Shown: positions 25,128-32,413 of the stretch, one piece after another | Layout: each line of letters begins with the position of its first letter | Numbering within the stretch: position 1 is the stretch's first letter | DNA from: Candidatus Saccharimonadota bacterium | Lineage (GTDB): Bacteria; Patescibacteriota; Saccharimonadia; Saccharimonadales; Saccharimonadaceae | Length of the DNA: 64,000 nt | Direction: 5' to 3' | Assembly: GCA_017404935.1 (NCBI GenBank) | Contig: JAFRBI010000004.1 | Coordinates: 23,551-87,550 of the forward strand | Program-made: the position numbers and the translations under genes | Notes under the pieces: generated by a model | Told to the model about the DNA's origin: nothing | Seen by the model: the letters and a program-made list of their open reading frames with translations, nothing else | Databases searched by the model: none

Positions 25128-25874
25128 TTGAGCGAAGTATTATCGGAACAAGAGGTTCAGGGTCTTATGGATGCGCTTTGCAATGGAGAAATAAGCGATA
25201 TAGCTGATCAGGGTATTGAGAGACTGGAAGAATTGGAAAATATGAGATTTGTCAATGAAAACCAGGCTCTTGAGTATGAGTTTGATCAGTATGCCATGGA
25301 GTGTCAGTCGGCGCTTGATCTTGCAATGGTTCGTATCGAAAATGCTCGCAGAATGATTGCGGCAGATCCTATGAGAAATGATCCGTTTGATCGTATTGAA
25401 GGTCGTATTAAGGCTTTTGATAGTACGATTAAAAAGTGCAGGCGCAAAGATTACAATCTTGATATTGATAGTATTAAGAAGAGTGTAAGAGATATAGCCG
25501 GCATAAGGATTATCACGATTTTCCGTGATGAAATCGAACAGGTCGCTGACTTGATTTCAAAGATTCCGGGGCTTAATGTAGTGTCCAGAGAAGATTATAT
25601 TCATACTCCAAAGGAGAATGGATATTCGAGCTTACATCTTGAAGTGCAGGTGGAGATTTATTCTCCTGATGGAGGAAGTAAGCTTGTCCCGATCGAAATA
25701 CAGATTAGGGATAAATCTATGAACTTGTGGGCATCGGTTGAACACAAGATCAAATATAAAAAGAAGGACCACGACCCTAAGGCTGAGGAATATTTTATCA
25801 AGTTGGCTGAGATTTTGTCAGAGTTTGATGAGGTCGCGATGCAGTTTCGTGACTATGACAAAAGTGGCAACTAG
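25128..25874 (+). CDS. RelA/SpoT-domain small alarmone synthetase
   Basis: 248 residues with the (p)ppGpp synthetase fold only; hydrolase and regulatory domains are absent. Conserved parts: EGRIKAFDSTIKK (about residue 87), VRDIAGIRII (about 125), TPKENGYSSLH (about 161), EIQIRDKSMNLWASVEH (about 190) and a helical C-terminus. All key residues look intact, so it should make pppGpp or ppGpp from GTP/GDP and ATP. The TTG start is supported by AGGGGG 10-15 bases upstream. A classical promoter, long leader and own terminator mark it as part of the distinct accessory gene set. Confidence 0.9.
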   Translation: MSEVLSEQEVQGLMDALCNGEISDIADQGIERLEELENMRFVNENQALEYEFDQYAMECQSALDLAMVRIENARRMIAADPMRNDPFDRIEGRIKAFDSTIKKCRRKDYNLDIDSIKKSVRDIAGIRIITIFRDEIEQVADLISKIPGLNVVSREDYIHTPKENGYSSLHLEVQVEIYSPDGGSKLVPIEIQIRDKSMNLWASVEHKIKYKKKDHDPKAEEYFIKLAEILSEFDEVAMQFRDYDKSGN

Positions 25875-25896
25875 CTCAAAGTACATTATTAAAAAA

Positions 25897-25921
25897 CCCG
25901 GCTTTTTAAGCCGGGCTTTTT
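25897..25921 (+). terminator. Terminator after the alarmone synthetase gene
   Basis: 8-bp stem CCCGGCTT with AAGCCGGG, 3-base loop and T-run; A-run on the left, so it may also serve rpsO on the other strand. Confidence 0.9.
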
Positions 25922-25927
25922 ATTGGC

Positions 25928-26194
25928 TTATTTTCTGAGGCCAAGTTTTTTAACAGTTTCTTTATAAAGCTCAAAATCGGTGTCTTCGAGGTATTTAAGC
26001 AATTTTTTGCGCTTGCCTACCATTTGAATTAAACCTCTTTTGGCCATAAAGTCATGTTTGTTATTCTTAACGTGCTCAGTCACCTCTTTGATGCGAGCAG
26101 TGAGAATAGCCACTTGAACTTCAGGAGAACCAACGTCTTTTTTGCTTCTAGCGACGCTGGCAATAGCCTTGTCCTTATTCTCTTTTGTTATCAT
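25928..26194 (-). CDS. rpsO: 30S ribosomal protein S15
   Basis: 88 residues, the normal size of S15, which binds 16S rRNA early in small-subunit assembly. Recognisable: SVARSKKDVGSPEVQVAILT, NNKHDFMAKRGL and GKRKKLLKYLEDTDFELY. The open frame extends upstream to 26350, but ATG 26194 is set by a -10 box seven bases away and by family length. rpsO, truB and pnp cluster here as in many bacteria, although rpsO is divergent from truB. Confidence 0.97.
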   Translation of the reverse strand: MITKENKDKAIASVARSKKDVGSPEVQVAILTARIKEVTEHVKNNKHDFMAKRGLIQMVGKRKKLLKYLEDTDFELYKETVKKLGLRK

Positions 26195-26201
26195 GCTCCC
26201 T

Positions 26202-26227
26202 ATTATAGCACAAAAATGTGGTATAAT
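26202..26227. promoter_or_regulatory. Back-to-back -10 boxes of rpsO and truB
   Basis: The minus-strand TATAAT (26202-26207) ends seven bases from the rpsO ATG. The plus-strand TATAAT (26222-26227) ends six bases from the truB GTG. The two starts are only 39 bases apart. Confidence 0.75.
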
Positions 26228-26233
26228 CAAGGG

Positions 26234-26986
26234 GTGGAAGATAGAATTATTTTGATTGATAAACCAGCGGGAATGTCGAGCTTTGGGGTGGTGGCCAGGG
26301 TAAGGCGTGGGCTTAGGGATGAATTTGGGCACAAGGTAAAAGTAGGGCATACTGGGACTTTGGACCCGTTTGCGACGGGGCTTTTGATTTTACTCTCTGG
26401 ACGCTATACCAAGAAATCGGGGGAATTTTTGAAATTAGATAAGGTTTATGAAGCGACGATTAAGTTGGGGTTTGTATCGTCTACTGGGGATATTGAAGGG
26501 GAGATTTCACCATACTCGGTTGAGAGCTGTCCGGAGGAGGGGATTCGAGAATGTTTAGTTGAGGGGATTCCGGAGGCTGCTGCCGAGGATAAGCGCCCGA
26601 GCCCCGTGAAGACGGGCGCGAGGGACGCGGCCCCGAAACTAAATATTCTTGAATCTACACTTCAAACCTTCATCGGGGAGATTTTGCAAAAACCACCGAA
26701 GTTTTCTGCGATTAAAATCAATGGGCAGCGGGCGTATAAATTGGCACGTGCTGGCAAAGATTTTGAAGTGCCTACTCGGAAGGTTACTATATATAATATA
26801 GAGATTTTGGAATATAATTATCCGATTCTTAAAATTCGCTGTCATGTGTCGAGTGGAACTTATATTCGGACTTTGGCTGAGGATATTGGCGAGAAACTGG
26901 GGACGGGGGCGTATTGTGAGGCTCTGAGGCGGCTTAAAATTGGCGAGTATGATGTAAAAGACGCCGAAAAATTGCCCAAAATGTGA
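26234..26986 (+). CDS. truB: tRNA pseudouridine(55) synthase with an in-frame repeat insertion
   Basis: Makes pseudouridine 55 in the tRNA T-loop. 250 residues. The catalytic aspartate lies in GHTGTLDPFATGLL; YEATIKLGFVSSTGD, QKPPKFSAIKINGQRAYKLAR and SSGTYIRTLAEDIG are also typical. GTG 26234 is the start: it lies six bases after TATAAT, like the ATG starts of other leaderless genes. Residues about 103-141 are an insertion encoded by a GC-rich hairpin element (26542-26655) in a loop between conserved motifs, so function is probably kept. Confidence 0.94.
   Translation: MEDRIILIDKPAGMSSFGVVARVRRGLRDEFGHKVKVGHTGTLDPFATGLLILLSGRYTKKSGEFLKLDKVYEATIKLGFVSSTGDIEGEISPYSVESCPEEGIRECLVEGIPEAAAEDKRPSPVKTGARDAAPKLNILESTLQTFIGEILQKPPKFSAIKINGQRAYKLARAGKDFEVPTRKVTIYNIEILEYNYPILKIRCHVSSGTYIRTLAEDIGEKLGTGAYCEALRRLKIGEYDVKDAEKLPKM
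26542..26655 (-). repeat. GC-rich hairpin element, family A, inside truB (reverse orientation)
   Basis: Private 25-base inverted arms (26542-26566 and 26631-26655) differ at five positions. They enclose a GC-rich core that, read on the minus strand, aligns with the elements in lepA and tsaE. The core is much richer in G+C than the host gene. It is open in the truB frame. Confidence 0.88.
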
Positions 26987-26992
26987 TATAAT
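26987..26992 (+). promoter_or_regulatory. -10 box of pnp
   Basis: TGTGATATAAT directly at the truB stop, followed by a leader of about 128 bases, which is unusual among core genes here. Confidence 0.7.
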
Positions 26993-27010
26993 AGAGATAG
27001 AATATTAATA

Positions 27011-27097
27011 ATGAGGAAGACGGCAGAGATAGGAGTATCGAGTACAACGTGGGCTTTTGCCATTGTTGGGTCCAGGTTGCGGCACTTCTATCTCTGA
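27011..27097 (+). CDS. Possible 28-residue upstream reading frame in the pnp leader
   Basis: ATG 27011 to TGA 27097 encodes a short peptide (MRKTAEIGVSSTTWAF...). No SD precedes it. It lies wholly inside the leader hairpin described next, so translation would melt the stem. It may be chance; no homologue can be judged by eye. Confidence 0.3.
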   Translation: MRKTAEIGVSSTTWAFAIVGSRLRHFYL

Positions 27098-27107
27098 TGT
27101 TTTCCTC
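27013..27107 (+). promoter_or_regulatory. Long stem-loop in the pnp 5' leader
   Basis: Outer stem 27013-27018 with 27102-27107 (6 bp) and inner stem 27024-27032 with 27088-27096 (9 bp, perfect). In E. coli, pnp is controlled through RNase III cleavage of a leader stem and PNPase binding; a similar autoregulation is a reasonable inference here. Confidence 0.65.
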
Positions 27108-27126
27108 TTAATAGAAAGGATTTTTT

Positions 27127-29304
27127 ATGGAAATAATTAACCCTAATGGTAAGAAGACTACTCATGTGTCTTGTGATTGGCTTGGGCGCAAGCTCACCAT
27201 TGAGGTAAACAGAGTAGGTTTTAGAACCACTTCGTCTGTTTTGGTAACCTATGGCGACACTGTAGTGCTAGGCAGCGTAGTAGTAGGTACTAAGCCAGTG
27301 GTGCAAGATTTCTTCCCACTATCAATCGATTACGAAGAAAAATTTTATGCTGCAGGCAAGATTTCGGCTTCTAGATTTATTAAAAGAGAAGGTAAGCCGG
27401 CTGATGAGGCAGTGTTAGTCGGTCGTCTCATTGATCGTCCAATTCGCCCACTGTTTCCTAAAGGCTATCGCCAGGAAATTCAGGTGGTTTGTACAGTTTT
27501 GTCGATGGATCCTTCATTTAGACCAGACTGTGTGGCGATGATTGCAGCTTCTTCGGCTCTGATGAATGCTGGTGTGCCATTTGATGGCCCAGTTGCCGGT
27601 ATTAGAATCGGTAGAATCGGTGGGAAATTTAAAGGTTTTCTCTCCCCAGAAGAAAGAGATGAGTCTCCACTTGATCTTGTAGTGGCTTGTAAAGACGGTA
27701 AAGTAGTGATGGTAGAAGCTGGTGCGAAAGAAGTTCCAGAAGATACGATTATTGAGGCGATGCATTGGGCAGTAAAAGAAGTTCAGCCGGTCTTGGATCT
27801 TCAAAGACAACTCGCTAAGCAAGTAGCTGCGCCAGAACAAGAATATGAATTGGTTTTGCCATCTGACGAAGTAGTAGAAGAAGTGGCTAAATGGACTGAT
27901 GGTAAATTTGGTTCAAAGATTCGTGGTAATGTGATGGAAAGAGCTCATCTTCTCGACGATATGAAATATGCGATGCACGATGAATTTGCTTTATCAAAAG
28001 GTGAGGGCGAAACTGATAATGAAAAGGTGCGTTGGTATGATGAAAACTTGCGTGATGTGTATGATCAGGCATTTGAGCTTGCTGTTCATAAGGAAGTGCG
28101 TCGTGGTATTTTGGAAGAAGGGGTAAGGCCAGATGGTCGTAAACTTACCGAAGTTCGCCCACTTTCATCCCAAGTTGGGATTTTGCCGAGAGTTCATGGT
28201 TCTTCACTATTTACCCGTGGCGTAACTCAGGCGATGAATATTGTGACTTTGGCACCTTTATCTTATTCTCAAGATGTAGATACGATGGAAGTAACTGATG
28301 GCAAGCGTCGCTATATGCATCATTACAATGCTCCATCTTATACTGTAGGTGAGCCAGGTCGTTTGGGTTCTCCTGGACGTCGTGAAATCGGCCACGGTTA
28401 TTTGGCTGAAAGAGCACTTCTTCCGGTGCTTCCTTCTGAAGAAGATTTCCCATATGCAATTAGAAGCGTGACCGAGATTATGTCTCAAAACGGTTCTACT
28501 TCTATGGCTGCAACTTGTTCTTCTTGTATGGCATTGATGGATGCTGGCGTGCCATTAAAACGCCCAGTTTCTGGCGTGGCAATGGGGCTAATGGTAGATG
28601 TTCCTAAGGGGCAACCAATTGAAGCTTCTGATATTGACAAGGCATATGTTCTTACCGATTTGATGGATGCAGAAGATTTTGCTGGCGATATGGACTTTAA
28701 GGTTACTGGTACTACCGAAGGTATCACGGCTCTTCAAATGGATATGAAAGTACACGGGCTTCCGGTAGAAATTCTTGAAAAGGCAATTAAGCAAAGTCAC
28801 GAAGGTAGAATGTTTATTCTTAACCATATTTTGGAAGTAATTAAAGAGCCTCGCGCTAAGATTTCTGATTTTGCACCACGTATTGAAAAGGTAAAAATTT
28901 CTAAAGACAAAATCGGTGCAGTGATTGGTAAAGGTGGGGAAATGATTAACAAAATCACGAGCGAGACTGGCGCTGGGATTGATATTGCTGAGGATGGTCT
29001 TGTGACGATTTCTGGTACCGATGCCAAGTCTATTGAGATGGCAGTGAAGTGGGTAAAGGACTTAACCGAGGAGCCAGAAGTTGGTAAAATTTATGAAGGT
29101 ACCGTGGTTTCTATCAAAGACTTTGGTGCGTTTGTGAATATTCTTCCTGGCATCGATGGTATGCTCCATATTTCGCAAATTGTGGAAGGCAAGCGACTTA
29201 AGTCTGTGGAAGAAGTTTTGCATGTGGGTGACAAAGTTCGCGTGAGACTTGTTGCAATTGAACGTGGCAAACTCAGCCTTTCTATGATTGGTGTTGATAA
29301 GTAA
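27127..29304 (+). CDS. pnp: Polyribonucleotide nucleotidyltransferase (PNPase)
   Basis: Phosphorolytic 3'-5' exoribonuclease of mRNA decay. 725 residues in the standard order: RNase PH domain 1 (about 10-150), helical linker, RNase PH domain 2 (about 335-475, containing LPRVHGSSLFTRG and SSEEDFPYAIR-type motifs), KH domain (about 575-620, KIGAVIGKGGEMINKI) and S1 domain (about 635-705, GTVVSIKDFGAFVNILPG). An AGAAAGGA-like SD precedes ATG. Its structured leader suggests self-control. No terminator is obvious downstream. Confidence 0.97.
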   Translation: MEIINPNGKKTTHVSCDWLGRKLTIEVNRVGFRTTSSVLVTYGDTVVLGSVVVGTKPVVQDFFPLSIDYEEKFYAAGKISASRFIKREGKPADEAVLVGRLIDRPIRPLFPKGYRQEIQVVCTVLSMDPSFRPDCVAMIAASSALMNAGVPFDGPVAGIRIGRIGGKFKGFLSPEERDESPLDLVVACKDGKVVMVEAGAKEVPEDTIIEAMHWAVKEVQPVLDLQRQLAKQVAAPEQEYELVLPSDEVVEEVAKWTDGKFGSKIRGNVMERAHLLDDMKYAMHDEFALSKGEGETDNEKVRWYDENLRDVYDQAFELAVHKEVRRGILEEGVRPDGRKLTEVRPLSSQVGILPRVHGSSLFTRGVTQAMNIVTLAPLSYSQDVDTMEVTDGKRRYMHHYNAPSYTVGEPGRLGSPGRREIGHGYLAERALLPVLPSEEDFPYAIRSVTEIMSQNGSTSMAATCSSCMALMDAGVPLKRPVSGVAMGLMVDVPKGQPIEASDIDKAYVLTDLMDAEDFAGDMDFKVTGTTEGITALQMDMKVHGLPVEILEKAIKQSHEGRMFILNHILEVIKEPRAKISDFAPRIEKVKISKDKIGAVIGKGGEMINKITSETGAGIDIAEDGLVTISGTDAKSIEMAVKWVKDLTEEPEVGKIYEGTVVSIKDFGAFVNILPGIDGMLHISQIVEGKRLKSVEEVLHVGDKVRVRLVAIERGKLSLSMIGVDK

Positions 29305-29363
29305 AACACTTATGTTTGTATTAGTGGGGGTGGGGGGCTGAAATTCTTCCCTCTATGTGGTAG

Positions 29364-29418
29364 TTTTGTCCGTAATATAATAAAAGGAGTTTTATGTCTT
29401 TTAATATTACGGACAAAA
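29364..29418 (+). promoter_or_regulatory. 15-bp perfect inverted repeat around the ORF6N gene's SD and start
   Basis: Arms 29364-29378 and 29404-29418. The left arm runs up to and partly includes the -10 box; the right arm lies in codons 4-8. The loop holds AAAAGGAG and the ATG (29394). This could be an operator for self-repression or an mRNA hairpin that presents the start. Confidence 0.7.
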
Positions 29419-30455
29419 TTTATATGGTGCGTGGGCAGAAGGTGATGCTGGATGCAGATTTGGCGGAGATATATGGGTATGAAACTAGATATCTGAATCG
29501 GCAGGTAAAAAATAATAAAGAAAAATTTGAGGGGGAAGAGTTTATGTTTCAACTAACGGGGGAGGAATTGGAAAGAATCTTGAAGTGCAATTTTTGCACA
29601 TCAAGTTTGCGGTCACAAATTGTGACCGCAAACATTGATGGTAATGATTTGCGGTGCCAAAATGGCACCGCAAACATCAATGGCTCCTTGAAGTCACAAA
29701 TTGTGACTTCAAGTTGGGGTGGGGTTAGGAAGTTGCCTTATGCTTTTACTGAGCAGGGCATCTATATGCTAATGACGGTTTTAAAAGGTGAGCTGGCGGT
29801 GAGGCAAAGCCGCAATTTGGTGATGGCGTTTAAGGCGATGAAAGATTATATCGTAGAAAACAAAATGCTTCTTGACCGGCGTGAAAATGAAAATGCCGAA
29901 AAAATTAAAAAAATCGATGCGAAAGTTTCTAAGCTTGCCAATGAAATGAATGAAGTAGTGAAAAGAACCGAAATCTCTCCGGTATTTTTAGATTTTAACA
30001 AAACTGTGGAACATAAAGAATTTTTGCTGCTTGATGGTGAACCCATTCAAGCTAAAGAAGCTTATATGGAAATTTATAAACACGCTAAAAGGAAAATCTA
30101 CATCATAGATAATTATATAAATCTTAAAACTTTGCATCTTTTGCAAATAGCAAAAAAGAATTTGGAAATTATATTTTTTACGGACAATGTAAAAAATTAT
30201 TTAAGAAAAAGTGATCTTGTTGATTTTAATAAAGAGCGCCCAGATCTTAAAATTAGTTTTATTAAAAATGGTGGGAGAATACACGATAGATTTATTATTT
30301 TAGACGAAAAGAAAGTCTATTCGTCTGGTGGTTCTTCCAAAGATGCTGGTTTAAAAATGATTTCAATTCACGAAATTACCGAAAAGTTTATAAAAGATAG
30401 TTTGCTTTTTGAAATTGAGAAATTAAAAAGAAATGGGTTTTTGAAATTAAAATAA
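29394..30455 (+). CDS. ORF6N-domain protein with C-terminal phospholipase-D-like domain
   Basis: 353 residues. The N-terminal ORF6N DNA-binding domain (residues 5-145) shows VMLDADLAEIYGYETRYLNRQV, GEEFMFQLTGEE and LPYAFTEQGIYMLMTVL. A charged coiled segment (about 155-205) and a PLD-like domain (about 215-340) follow, with HDRFIILDEKKVYSSGGSSKD as its HxD-containing strand. ORF6N proteins are typical of phages and mobile DNA; the PLD-like half suggests nuclease or effector use. Residues 64-107 are encoded by a row of DNA palindromes. SD AAAAGGAG. An accessory gene between pnp and lepA. Confidence 0.85.
   Translation: MSFNITDKIYMVRGQKVMLDADLAEIYGYETRYLNRQVKNNKEKFEGEEFMFQLTGEELERILKCNFCTSSLRSQIVTANIDGNDLRCQNGTANINGSLKSQIVTSSWGGVRKLPYAFTEQGIYMLMTVLKGELAVRQSRNLVMAFKAMKDYIVENKMLLDRRENENAEKIKKIDAKVSKLANEMNEVVKRTEISPVFLDFNKTVEHKEFLLLDGEPIQAKEAYMEIYKHAKRKIYIIDNYINLKTLHLLQIAKKNLEIIFFTDNVKNYLRKSDLVDFNKERPDLKISFIKNGGRIHDRFIILDEKKVYSSGGSSKDAGLKMISIHEITEKFIKDSLLFEIEKLKRNGFLKLK
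29585..29713 (+). repeat. Row of near-perfect palindromes inside the ORF6N coding region
   Basis: Four palindromes: 29585-29599 (15 bases), 29606-29632, 29648-29674 and 29687-29713 (27 bases each, loops of one to three bases). Their centres are alike (GTCACAAATTGTGAC twice, GTGCCAAAATGGCAC once), and they encode repeats of the form LRSQIVT. Confidence 0.93.
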
Positions 30456-30500
30456 TCTTTGAGACAATGTTGTAAAATTTACAATAATACTTTATTATTA

Positions 30501-30506
30501 TATAAT
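30501..30506 (+). promoter_or_regulatory. -10 box of leaderless lepA
   Basis: TATAAT ends six bases before ATG 30513, which selects that start over the open frame from 30459. Confidence 0.75.
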
Positions 30507-30512
30507 ATATAT

Positions 30513-32360
30513 ATGGAAAAGATTCGGAATTTCTGTATTATTGCGCATATTGATCACGGTAAATCTACCATTGCCGATAGAATGATGGAAATTACTGGCA
30601 CGGTGTCTAAGCGCGAGATGAAATCTCAGCTTCTTGATTCGATGGATTTGGAACGAGAAAAAGGCATCACTATTAAACTTGCGCCAGTGACGATGAATTG
30701 GAAAGGCTACACTTTAAACTTGATTGATACGCCAGGGCACGTAGATTTTTCTTATGAAGTATCGCGTTCTCTTCAGGCGGTAGAAACGGCGGTTCTGGTG
30801 GTAGATGCTACGCAGGGAATTCAGGCGCAAACTCTGGCTAATGTGTATCTTGCTCTTGAGCAAGATCTGACAATTATTCCAGTAATTAACAAAGTTGATC
30901 TTCCGGCGGCAGACGTAGAAAAAGTGGCGGCGCAGATAATTTCGCTACTTGGATGTTCGCGCGAAGATATTATCGAAGTTTCGGGTAAGACCGGATTAAA
31001 TATTGATAAAATTTTAGATAGGATTGTGGGCGAGTCAGAGATTGGTTCGGGACTCGGGTCGCTCGCGCCCGTCGTTACGGGGCTCGCGCCCTCTTCCTCG
31101 GCCGTTGCCTCCGGACGGTCCCGAACCAACTCCGACTCGCCCACTCGTGCACTAATCTTTGATTCATATTTTGACGATTATCGTGGGGTGGTTTTGTATG
31201 TGAGAGTGTTTGAGGGTGAGATTGATAAAAATTCGGAAATTTTGATGATGGCGGCAGAAACTAAAGGTTTGGCCCTAGAGGTTGGAATTTTGACACCCAA
31301 AATGACGCCAAAAGAATCTTTAAAGGCTGGTGAAATTGGCTACATCGTGACAAACTTAAAAACCACGCGCGAAGCCAAAGTGGGTGATACGCTGACGCTT
31401 GTCAAAAACCCAGCCGAAAAACCTTTGCCGGGTTATAAAAATGTTTTGCCATTTGTGTATGCGGGGTTTTTCCCGGTGTCTAACGATCAATACAAAGATT
31501 TGAAAGAAGCAATTGAAAAATTGTCGCTTTCTGATTCAGCTTTGCAATATGCGCCAGAAAATTCGCCGGTTCTGGGCTTTGGTCTTAGAATTGGATTTTT
31601 GGGACTTCTTCATATGGATATTATCAAAGAACGTGTGGAGCGAGAATTTAATCTAGATTTAATTATAACGAACCCATCTACTAATTATGAAGTGTTGCTC
31701 AATAATGGTGAGTTGATTGAAATTAAATCGGCGTCGGAACTTCCTGATATGACAGAAATTGCTGAAATCCGCGAGCCGTGGGTGAAAGGCGAAATTATTG
31801 TACCACGCGAAATGATTGGAAATGTGCTAAATCTCATTAATGAAAAACGGGGATTACAAACAAATCTTTCATACATTGAAGAACGGGCGGTGATTGATTT
31901 TGAAGCGCCGATGGCAAATTTACTGACTGATTTTTATGATCAATTAAAATCAGCCACAAGCGGCTATGCTTCGTTTAATTACGAACTTAATGGTTACAAA
32001 GCTGAAGATTTGGTGAGAATTGATTTTCTGGTGGCGGGGGAAAGAATGGATGCTTTGTCTGTGATGGCGCATAAGACGGAGGCCGAGGCAATTGGTCGGG
32101 AAGTAACGAAAAAATTAAAAGAAGTGATTCCTCGCCAAAACTTTGAAGTGGCTTTACAGGCAGCAATTGGCGCTCGCATCATAGCTCGGGAAACTATTGG
32201 TGCATATAGAAAAGATGTGTTGGTAAAAATTCATACGGGTGATCGTGACAGAAAAGCAAAGCTTCTAGAAAAACAAAAACGTGGTAAAGCGAGAATGAAG
32301 AGATTTGGCAAAATTGACATTCCACCAGAAGCATTTACGGTGATGCTAAAACGAAATTAG
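30513..32360 (+). CDS. lepA: Elongation factor 4 (LepA) with an in-frame repeat insertion
   Basis: Ribosome-bound GTPase that back-translocates or remodels stalled ribosomes. 615 residues: G1 AHIDHGKST (about 9-17), G3 DTPGHVDF, G4 NKVDLP, then domain II (ALIFDSYFDDYRGVVLYVRV), domains III and V, and the LepA-specific C-terminus. Residues about 172-210 are an insertion from a GC-rich hairpin element (31028-31142), placed between the G domain and domain II where normal LepA has a short variable linker. The protein therefore probably tolerates it. Confidence 0.96.
   Translation: MEKIRNFCIIAHIDHGKSTIADRMMEITGTVSKREMKSQLLDSMDLEREKGITIKLAPVTMNWKGYTLNLIDTPGHVDFSYEVSRSLQAVETAVLVVDATQGIQAQTLANVYLALEQDLTIIPVINKVDLPAADVEKVAAQIISLLGCSREDIIEVSGKTGLNIDKILDRIVGESEIGSGLGSLAPVVTGLAPSSSAVASGRSRTNSDSPTRALIFDSYFDDYRGVVLYVRVFEGEIDKNSEILMMAAETKGLALEVGILTPKMTPKESLKAGEIGYIVTNLKTTREAKVGDTLTLVKNPAEKPLPGYKNVLPFVYAGFFPVSNDQYKDLKEAIEKLSLSDSALQYAPENSPVLGFGLRIGFLGLLHMDIIKERVEREFNLDLIITNPSTNYEVLLNNGELIEIKSASELPDMTEIAEIREPWVKGEIIVPREMIGNVLNLINEKRGLQTNLSYIEERAVIDFEAPMANLLTDFYDQLKSATSGYASFNYELNGYKAEDLVRIDFLVAGERMDALSVMAHKTEAEAIGREVTKKLKEVIPRQNFEVALQAAIGARIIARETIGAYRKDVLVKIHTGDRDRKAKLLEKQKRGKARMKRFGKIDIPPEAFTVMLKRN
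31028..31142 (+). repeat. GC-rich hairpin element, family A, inside lepA
   Basis: Outer inverted arms of about 25 bases (31028-31053 and 31118-31142) with few mismatches flank a GC-rich core. The core matches the tsaE copy in the same reading frame (shared peptide SLAPV-V/A-TGLA-P/R-SSS) and the truB copy on the opposite strand. Confidence 0.9.
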
Positions 32361-32383
32361 TATTGTTTTTATGGTTTTTGTGT

Positions 32384-32389
32384 TATAAT
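32384..32389 (+). promoter_or_regulatory. -10 box upstream of the 32414 gene
   Basis: TATAAT, followed by an AAGGGAG Shine-Dalgarno before ATG 32414. Confidence 0.6.
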
Positions 32390-32413
32390 TGAATAAACAT
32401 AAGGGAGATTTTA

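Noticed and set aside
30821..31144. Minus-strand open frame of 107 codons inside lepA
   Set aside because: It exists because the GC-rich element is open on both strands; no promoter or SD. Its peptide was used only to show homology with the truB copy.
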